Source of the DNA: Symbiodinium kawagutii
Taxonomy: Eukaryota > Sar > Dinophyceae > Suessiales > Symbiodiniaceae
Length of the DNA: 64,000 bases
Reading direction: 5' to 3'
Assembly (NCBI GenBank): GCA_009767595.1
Contig: VSDK01017373.1
Span: 314,165-378,164, forward strand
Under the pieces are notes generated by a model. That model did not search any database, was not told the origin of the DNA, and saw nothing but the letters and a program-made list of their open reading frames with translations. The stretch's first letter is position 1, and every line of letters begins with the position of its first letter. Of this stretch, positions 56,350-64,000 are shown one piece after another. The position numbers and the translations under genes are program-made.

Positions 56350-58230
56350 AGCTACAGCTGGCTGCATGATCCAACATGGCTGTAGCTGCAGCTTGGCAGC
56401 CACAAGCTGAGTAGCTAGCAAAGGGCAGCAGCAAAGCTTTGGTATATCCCAACGATATGGCTGGACTGGCAATCCAATTGGTAACCATTGACCATCATCG
56501 ATTCAAAAAGGCTACCCTAATCATTTAATGCCAACCGATTGGGAACCCACCCTAGAATGATAAGAATTTGTATTTCTCATCTTTGCATGAACCAAATTGC
56601 TGCCGTTGCCATTCCTCAAGGTTGATAATCATTAACCATCACGGGATCCAAAGAGTACCCCCAACCATAGAGCTGAGATTGACCGATTCGCTTCTGAGCC
56701 TAAAGCCTTGATGCGGGAGCCAGCGGGACATCCGAAACGTGCGTGACTTGTAACATTTTGCAAGACTTGCGCGACGATAAGAACATTATCATATAACACA
56801 ATGATGATAAGACTTGCAATTGATGAGTTTCCTCATATAACAAATTGTAATAGATGATCAGTCTTATATTGATTCATCATATAACACAATAATGATCAGT
56901 TTCTTCCTGGTTGAATTGTACTAGTTGGACTGTGGCCTCGTAAAGCATTGTGCCTTTTTCTTTTTTGAAACACCAAGCACAGAAACAAATTACTTCAAGT
57001 TAGTATTTAGCAATTAGCAATCAACAGTCGTCAACCATCAAGAAACATTACCGAGCACTACGATTCACCACGATTCACAGCAATGAACGATCAGTGAGAA
57101 CATGTGAAGAATCAATAATTTGACCATCACTATCCCGCTTATCAATCATTCTGACACCAGCTTAGCATGACATAAACAAAATGTATGCACTGAAAGTTGT
57201 TCTGTGTTGTGGCTGGATGCCGTACTTTTTTGGTCATAATGCTGCTACATCGTCAGTGGTTGATCAAATTGCAATCACCAATAATATGGGTGTTTCTGAA
57301 GTCACAGAGGACCCCCCAAGTCATCCTTTATAAACCGTTTATAGTAATAAACAAACGAACCATTTTGGGGTCCCTTATTTTGAGAACCCCCCTATATAGT
57401 AATTGCAGTAACACACTTTTTGTAGGTCGCACCCTTGCTTTGGGTGCATTGCAGCAATGATCAATCCACCATAGTGGCAAGACTACCGCCTCTGTTTAGA
57501 GATTGCTACAATTAGCAAGACGTGTGTCAAATATCCAACGGCAAACCAACTGCAGTTTGATAGTGTCTTGAAGCAAGCACTTGCATTAAGAGCCAGTTGG
57601 ATATCCTTCATCATACTCTCCGGCAAACGCTGGTAAAGCAGCTGTAAATGGTGGAAGGCTCACTTCCAAAATAGTTTACCAAAAAGGAATCAATCATTGC
57701 GAACGGAGATCCAGCCACCTAACCAGAACCAGGCTAAGTGATCAGAATGATACTTGTGTAATCGAACATCGCTGGCTAGGAATAAACATCTTCATGTGCA
57801 CGGCATCTACAGCTGTGAGTTTCCAGCTACAGTAGTTAAGATTGCCAAAAGGTAAAAACAATGATCATCGTCAACAAATGATTGCCACTTATCAGTAACG
57901 ACTAATCAACAGTTACCATCATGAAAAAATCATTGGCCATTGACTAATTGATATCAACCACTTCTGTCATGATCATGATCAAGAAATTATCATTCCTATT
58001 GTCATCAATCAGTCAACCAACGTAAGCTGTGTGCAGACCATCGACTTCTAATTCAATCCGTTTCAGCAAAGTGTTGGCAAATGGGAGTGTCCAAATAGTT
58101 ACGCTCACTTCTGCTCAATCGGCTTGCAGTTTACCATCATGGTATTGTTTTATCATTATCACCATCATCATCGCCATCACACATTAACAGTAAGATCAGC
58201 ACAAAACACAATCCGTGATTATTCATAGTC
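56350..58230. other. No confident gene
   Basis: AT-rich; ATATAACACAATRATGATRA words repeat three times at 56790-56900. One family A copy at 57288. Confidence 0.45.
57288..57392. mobile_element. Family A inverted-repeat element
   Basis: GGGTGTTTCTGAAGTCACAG … GGTCCCTTATTTTGAGAACC, with the usual TTTATAGTAATAAAC centre. Confidence 0.65.
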
Positions 58231-58234
58231 CTTC

Positions 58235-58308
58235 ACTACAAGGTGGGCCCCCCTAGTTATAAGTTGATTAATAAGCCATTTAACTAGTAAGGGACCCCAC
58301 CTTGTAGT
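58235..58308. mobile_element. Family F TIR element (74 bp)
   Basis: ACTACAAGGTGGGCCCCC and GGGACCCCACCTTGTAGT are inverted ends of 18 bp with one mismatch. Very small, with no internal coding room. Confidence 0.8.
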
Positions 58309-58734
58309 ATCTTTAACAACCCATCAACCAACATTGAGCGCATCCTCAACCACATCAGCTGGTTCTGTGGCTCCAACCCACGAGATACTGGAGAGATTGC
58401 GACCACCAAACTCCTTCGGTTTGCGGTGCAGCGGTTTCGTGTTCTGGTTTGCCAATCGATCTAAACCGTTGGTGAACTAGTGAATCATCAGGGTCTAAAC
58501 ATATGATGGTTTCATGATGCTTTCAAAGTCTAGACCTGTTGGTCTGTTTTGGACGGATTGTTTTATGGCTCCTTTTTATTCCAATTAGTTTAGTAGGGTA
58601 TAAGTAACCCTCCAAAAAAACAATCAAAACCACTCACTCTATTAACAAACTCTTGTGAGAAGCTGCGGGAGACACTTGCTCCGCGCTCTGGTTAAAAACT
58701 CTTGTGGAACAATACGGTTGGTTTCCGAAATAAG

Positions 58735-58805
58735 CAGTATATTCCAAGGATCACCGAAATAAGGCCGGAATATACTGCTTAATTAAGGTGATCCGGAATA
58801 TACTG
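58735..58805. repeat. Compound palindrome CAGTATATTCC/GGATCACC
   Basis: CAGTATATTCCAAGGATCACC (58735-58755) is mirrored by GGTGATCCGGAATATACTG (58787-58805), with an extra GGAATATACTG at 58767. Three copies of one word in two orientations within 71 bp. Confidence 0.75.
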
Positions 58806-59279
58806 ATTATATGATGTTTAATCATGATCGCAGTTCATTTCTTTTTTTGGCGGGTGTGATGATATGCGCGGGTGAACATCCAAGAGAGGACAAGCCACTA
58901 GTCTTCCTTGGGATGTTCACCTACACCTTGTTTGGATGGAACACGTTGACCCAGCTCGCCATATAAGTAGATCAAGATCCAGGATGAGTCCACAACAACC
59001 GGTGTAGCATCCCTTGGAAGAACTACACCCGTAGTTTCATAGGGAAACTGTCCATAGCTTAAGGGGCACCGTGAGACCAAAGGAGAGGGAGAGGGATTAC
59101 ACATTTCCAAGCACACCAAACCGCTCAGTAAAACAACTGCATTTACAATTGTCATTAATCATGATCTCAGTCTTGCTATCATGATTAAACATCATGTAGT
59201 CCAAGAAGTTGATTTAACACGGTGCAAAAACTATATATACGTTCATATGGATTTAACATGTATACACATTGATTTGATT

Positions 59280-59457
59280 ACTATCAACCATATTCAAATC
59301 ATCACCCATCATCAACCAATATCAACCAAGAAGAAACCTCTATTATCAACCATGATTTCATTAATATCGACCATGATTTCATTAATATCACCCATTACCA
59401 ACCATTATCAACCATAAAAAACCACTATCAACCATTATCAACCACTACCAACCATCA
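59280..59457 (-). repeat. AC-rich degenerate ATCAACCATTATCAACC block
   Basis: Tandem-like ATCAACCATT, ATCACCCATT and AACCACTACC words on the plus strand, opposite in sense to the block at 59660-59880 (GGTTAATAATGGTTAATGAT). Confidence 0.75.
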
Positions 59458-59509
59458 TGGTGTGCATCTCACCCACTAGCGATTTTCACCTTCCCCAACC
59501 GTTGCACAC

Positions 59510-59655
59510 CTTCCCCACCGCTGTAGCCGCGCTTCCGCCGTCCTTGAGTTTCATGATGCTTTCCTGGGCAATGGCCTGGCGCGGAAGGACCAGCGGCTTC
59601 TCGCGCCAAGGACGACTCCATTTCTCAAGCCCTTCGGGGCCTTGACCGTTGGCTT
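59510..59655 (-). CDS. Candidate exon (unknown gene)
   Basis: Minus frame EANGQGPEGLEKWSRPWREK then PLVLPRQAIAQESIMKLKDG and GSAATAVGK, ending GGGGAAG|GTGTGC. Clear protein-like composition. It lies between AC-rich and GT-rich flanks. Confidence 0.45.
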
Positions 59656-60219
59656 CTTTTCTATGGTTGTCCTTGGTTAATAACTATTGTTAATAATGGT
59701 TAATGATATGGTTAACTATGGTTCATAATGGTTAATAGCCTTGTCAATCATAATTTTCTATGGTTAACTATGGTTCATCATGATTTATAATGGCGAACTA
59801 TGATTCATAATAATGGTTATTAACTATTGTTAACAATGGTTTATATTGGTTAATGATGGTTGATACTAGGGGATGGTAACTATGATGACTAACAATAAGA
59901 CCACTATGGTGGTTTTTCAAGCCATAGGAGACCCCCAAGTTGTTATGGTTTTGTTTATCAATGGCTAAGAGTGATCACTAGTAGGGAATATAAGCGACAA
60001 GAAGGGATACACCAACTATAATGGTTGGTTTGTTAGTAAAAATGCTTAATATAAAGGATGATCACTAAGGACACCCATCACATCAATGATCAATTGATAC
60101 TGACTTATTCACCAGCTCATCTATTGATTTCCATTCATCTTATTAAACAACTTAACGAACAACTTAAATGCACCATTCTGAACAACATATCGAACAAATC
60201 TCAACCCTTGCCCATCAAC

Positions 60220-60356
60220 CAGGTATTCACACAAGCGCCTGCATCCGTCAGCAACCGGTGCAACATCGCCGGCCGCGCACTGAGCATGGGCCGTCGCTCG
60301 GCGTAGAGGATCTTGGTCAGCGACCAAGCAGAAATGGCTAAGTCCTCGAGTTGCAG
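60220..60356 (-). CDS. Candidate exon, OPR/heptatrico-like
   Basis: Acceptor ACTGTACAG|, then LQLEDLAISAWSLTKILYAE, RRPMLSARPAMLHRLLTDAG and ACVNTW, ending CCTG|GTTGAT; 137 bp. LEDLAISAWSLTKIL is a good LxxLAxxAWxLxxL helix, as in OPR/RAP-type proteins. Probably from the same gene as 63510-63627. Confidence 0.5.
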
Positions 60357-60534
60357 CTGTACAGTGGGGAGTTGGTTGCTTGGTTGGGCTTGGTACCTGA
60401 GAATGAAGAGGTTGACTGGTGGACTGGTGGACTGGTTGACTGGTTGGCTTGGTACATAAATTGACTGGTTGGCTAGGTTAATAGGAGATAACAAGCAACA
60501 ATATCCAACAATAATGGGGGATATACCGGCTATG

Positions 60535-60652
60535 GATGGCGAGTTGGGTCAATATTAACTAATCAATTTCATGAGGGATAACAAGCAACAATAATAGGAA
60601 AAGTATGGTTAAAAGTGGGGGAACCAGGGGTACAGGGTTTTGGCCCATAGCC
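60535..60652. mobile_element. Family C TIR element
   Basis: ATGGCGAGTTGGGTCAATAT … GGGTTTTGGCCCATAGCCA. Confidence 0.7.
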
Positions 60653-60698
60653 AAATCAGTACAGTAGTAGCTTTATCATGGAGAACCTTGTGATATGA

Positions 60699-60793
60699 CG
60701 GCTTCTCAAAATAGGAGACCACCAAATCATCAAGTTTTTACCATTGATGGTATTAAACCATTCATTTCGGGGTCTCCTGTTTTGAAAAAAAAC
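60699..60793. mobile_element. Family A inverted-repeat element
   Basis: ACGGCTTCTCAAAATAGGAG … GGTCTCCTGTTTTGAAAAAA: compensatory changes in both arms (AGGAG/CTCCT) keep the pairing. Confidence 0.6.
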
Positions 60794-60817
60794 ATACTGG
60801 GAGAATGGGTGGTTGAC

Positions 60818-60916
60818 TGCTCGGCTGAGATGGTTGGCCGTCGCAGTTGCCATTCCAGCCGCACCGCTCTGCTCCACTCCTGCGATCCAAATTCAGAGAG
60901 CCGGTCCATGGATGTC
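60818..60916 (-). CDS. Candidate exon (unknown gene)
   Basis: Minus frame TSMDRLSEFGSQEWSRAVRL then EWQLRRPTISAEQ after acceptor GCTTCCAG|; 99 bp. Possibly in one transcript with its neighbours. Confidence 0.4.
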
Positions 60917-61264
60917 CTGGAAGCACCAGGCAGTGGTAGGACTGGTCCCTAGGCTTCCAATTACCATTATAGGAGGTGATCAACCCCCAAAACCAATGGT
61001 TGAAACAGTCCAACCATGGCAACTATAGGAGACAACTGAGGTAACTATAGGAGGAAACTGATTGAAACCAGCTGGTTACCTACTATAACCAGGGATGAAA
61101 AAGCCACAAAACTAGGGGATATAATGTCTACCCAGGATGAAGCTTAACCCCTGGTTGATTAATTGGGGGGTTGCCATTTTGATGGCAAACCAAGGCGAAC
61201 TTGGGGGATACTCCTGTAAATAAACCAGGGGTTTAGCTCATTACCAGCTGGCGAGTTGGCTCAA

Positions 61265-61390
61265 GCAGTTCACCAAGCAATGGACAGGTGAAGATCCCCA
61301 CGAAGGCGGCTCGTGGTTGGTCATGGTGTCCACCAGGCGGTGCCGAGCCGATGGTCATCGGCCGCTGCCGTCGCATCTTGGTGCACTATG
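61265..61390. other. GC-rich coding-like island, strand unresolved
   Basis: Plus frame EDPHEGGSWLVMVSTRRCRA and minus frame TKMRRQRPMTIGSAPPGGHH are both open over the same 100 bp. Confidence 0.3.
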
Positions 61391-61752
61391 GGTGTTGAGT
61401 GATCATAGTGTGACGACGGCGGGTGATGATGGTAATTAAGTTTCCACTATTGCATCATTTAGATGGTATTGATCCAAGCAGTCATATCGTGATGATTAAT
61501 AGCAATGAGTTGCTTGGACTATCTATTTGGGGGATGATGACGACGATGATGACAACTGTTGCTGAAAAATGCTGCGAACTGCCATAAAACTGCAACAATG
61601 GGAATACAATGAACTTCGGGAACGACAGGGTCTTGATGATGATTGTGATGCTGTGATGGATGCGACGATGCCGCCCAGATCATGTGTCATGTGGCCGTGA
61701 TACAGCATGTTTGTTGTAGATGCATCCAGATCCTATTTATATTTGCATACAT

Positions 61753-61871
61753 ATATGGCAGTGGGTCAAAACCATACCCCTGGTTCCCCTATCATTAACC
61801 ATTGTTTTCCCTATTGTTGGTTGGGGATTATCCTCTATTTTCGGTCGGTGAATATTGACTCACAGCCATAT
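61753..61871. mobile_element. Family C TIR element
   Basis: ATATGGCAGTGGGTCAAAAC … AATATTGACTCACAGCCATA, same orientation as the 25101 copy. Related sequence continues to about 61970. Confidence 0.75.
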
Positions 61872-61979
61872 ATAGCTGGTATATCATCTACTATTGTTGC
61901 TTATCATCCCCTACTATTAACCACTTACTATTGTTGGTTATCCCTCATTATTGACCCATAGCCATATATTCGTAGGACC

Positions 61980-63500
61980 ATTTTTGTGTGCACCATCACC
62001 CGGCCGCGTCCTCATCAGCACGGGAAAAACAGGATTCTCCACCAATAGCGCCTCGTCACAGAGAAAGCCGTGGTCGTATAGAAATGTTTACAGGTCGTGG
62101 CAGTGAATTGTTAACGATAGGTTTATAGGAGTTTATAAAGGCAATAACGGTTAATAGGGATGTTTGATGATGAATCATGGTCAGTACTGGTTTTAGGTGA
62201 CCTTATTGAGTACTTAATGATTTGTACGTAATATTAGGAGTTTGTCTTGCTGGTTACTTCTGTTAAAGTGGCGGTTAGTAGTTCACGGTGAATTAATTGT
62301 GGGTTGTGATGGTGAATGTTACAGTTGAGAGGCGAAGTCACATCACAATTTTTGTATCACCACACTTCCATTCGACCACTTCACAAAATGACCATCAATG
62401 ATGGGAAATTGTTATTCTTATTCTTACTTTTTTCCAAAGGGTAGTTGTCAAATCACTAGTTAGTAATGTTGATGGTAAGGGGTGACACTGGTAATTAATG
62501 TCCCATGAACACTTGTTTTTAGTCATAGCTCATCATGGTTGATACTGGTCAGTGCTACCAGCAGCCGCAAGGCTATACTGTCTGATGACTGGTTGTCATT
62601 TTGAATACTTAATCTGGTTGGTGGTTGAAATCCACTCCAAAGGTATTAGTCAATTATTAGTCTGAGTCAACTACATAATCATCCCATGCCATCCGCAATT
62701 ATGGTTGAATATCAAAAAGAAAAGCGCATTTCATACACTAGGCATGAATAGTGACTGATGTGCAGCATATTGATATCATGGCAGTCGATATCAAGAACTG
62801 GTGGGTATTTGAGTCTTTCTGAGATGTCACCAGGACGAAAAATAGAAACCACTACAAACAATGTCAAATTCAGACCAGCAACAATGAACAACGCCAGCCT
62901 TTTATCTTTGTTGTCAAATCATGCAGAAACATTTGAGGTCGCATACTATTGTTTTTACATTATCTTTTTTAGTTTGATCAACAGTCATCTTGTTGCTTGT
63001 CCCCCGCCTCTAGCCATTGTTCAATCATCACTGACCAAGTTTTCACCGTTTCTCAACCAATGTCAGCCACTATTAAGCACGGATATCAATTGCCAGTCAT
63101 GAAAAGTAACCATTGATTGACCAGTATCAATCATCATCCATATCATCAGCCACAAAAAGGAATTGCGTACTCAAAAAGATCCACCATTAGTATGTCATTC
63201 ACCACATCAATCAAACATATCTTCTAATCCACTACATCCAGTTAACCAACTCATCATTATTAACATACTAATTTAGTTCATTAATGCTTAACAATTGCCA
63301 CAAGATCATTGTTAACAATCAACCACTAATAGTTGAAAACTATACATGAGTTACAAAACTAATAGTATGTCATTCACTATCTATATTCACTATTAACAAA
63401 CCACATCAATCAAAAAAAAGTGAATATTCAATAGTGACTATTCATCAGTTCATATTAACAAACCACATCACTATATCAACCATTACATCCAGTTACACCA
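61980..63500. other. No confident gene
   Basis: Mostly AT-rich. 63180-63490 holds two imperfect direct copies of an AACCACATCAATCA/TATGTCATTCAC segment. A plus frame at 62758-63102 (114 codons) is AT-rich and not protein-like. Confidence 0.4.
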
Positions 63501-63509
63501 AAAAAAAAC

Positions 63510-63627
63510 TCTGCTTCTTCGGGAGCACCACGGGAGCGGTGCTGAGGTTCCAGACGGCCAAGGCCCAAGCGAAGGTAGAAAGGTCCTGGAGGACTTTGCG
63601 AGGCCGCCATGGGTTCCGGCCGCCGTT
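63510..63627 (-). CDS. Candidate exon, OPR/heptatrico-like
   Basis: Minus frame NGGRNPWRPRKVLQDLSTFA then WALAVWNLSTAPVVLPKKQ, between CATGAAG| and GCAGA|GTTTTT; 118 bp. VLQDLSTFAWALAVWNL parallels LEDLAISAWSLTKIL at 60220-60356. Confidence 0.48.
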
Positions 63628-63847
63628 CTTCATGGGTTTACCATGATGGTGTAACCCATGCCATGAAGGTGTTGGACGTTGGATACCAAGGTTCACCCGA
63701 GCCTAACATGCAACCAACCACTCATTCCAGGCCTTTACGGGTTAGGTTCGGGATAACAATCAACAATGAAGGTGTTAAATAGCTTCAAAGGGAGAATAGT
63801 GGTTAATCATACGGGATAGGATAGAAACTAACAGTAAGACACATATT

Positions 63848-63959
63848 GTGGTTTCTCGAGTCAGTTTGGGGACCCCAAAGTTATGGTTGGTTTACAACTA
63901 CTTTAAATGCTTCATAGGCTTGATGATTTGGGGCTACCCCTAGTTCAAGAAACCACCAC
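63848..63959. mobile_element. Family A inverted-repeat element
   Basis: TGTGGTTTCTCGAGTCAGTT … CCCTAGTTCAAGAAACCACC. Confidence 0.65.
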
Positions 63960-64000
63960 TTAGATGTGCATCCTCACTTTGTGACTGGATAGAAATCCTG

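Overview
The window looks like nuclear DNA of a core dinoflagellate. Four observations point there. (1) Four intronless genes encode an N-terminal ubiquitin-like domain followed by short RCC1-type repeats, an architecture I associate with dinoflagellate gene catalogues. (2) Upstream of each start codon lies GGCTCAAG or a decayed form of it, which is the 3' end of the dinoflagellate trans-spliced leader (DinoSL). (3) An internal array of CCCTAAA/TTTAGGG telomere-type repeats is present. (4) The remaining sequence is AT-rich and crowded with short inverted-repeat elements, with GC-rich exon-like islands of 60-190 bp spaced 1-3 kb apart. There is no sign of bacterial or organellar gene organisation, and I recognise no rRNA, tRNA or CRISPR array.

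Layout. The well-supported genes are four paralogues, all on the minus strand, at 7141-8361, 16199-17533, 40501-41841 and 47877-49220. Each has a ubiquitin-like domain of about 72 residues and 8-9 blades of a 41-residue (123-bp) repeat with the core GDGSVVTWG. The first is cut short by a stop and followed by a decayed repeat. Between and around them are candidate exons of intron-rich genes, mostly readable on the minus strand. Several carry an (L/A)xxxAWA(F/L)A-type helical motif, for example at 5114-5242, 60220-60356 and 63510-63627, suggesting OPR/heptatrico-like organelle RNA-binding repeat proteins. A smaller set around 22.5-23.5 kb and 25.2-25.8 kb reads on the plus strand. All exon calls are inferences from open frames plus GT/AG edges and need transcript evidence.

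Repeats. At least six families of short terminal-inverted-repeat (MITE-like) elements recur (called A-F below). There is also a 1.34-kb near-perfect palindrome made of a TTCAAGA heptamer array (19198-20537), a 325-bp TIR element carrying telomere-type repeats and flanked by an 8-bp target duplication (4693-5017), a 160-bp tandem duplication (21366-21713), a long CAT/ATC trinucleotide array (44083-44322) and many TA tracts. Much of the remaining DNA is degenerate AACCATCAACCA-like or TGGTTGATGATGG-like sequence that switches strand in blocks.

The most interesting points are the relict spliced leaders beside the multicopy ubiquitin-like/propeller genes (possible cDNA recycling), the telomere-bearing mobile element, and TIR families whose ends carry GT and AG in positions that could make them introns (introner-like).
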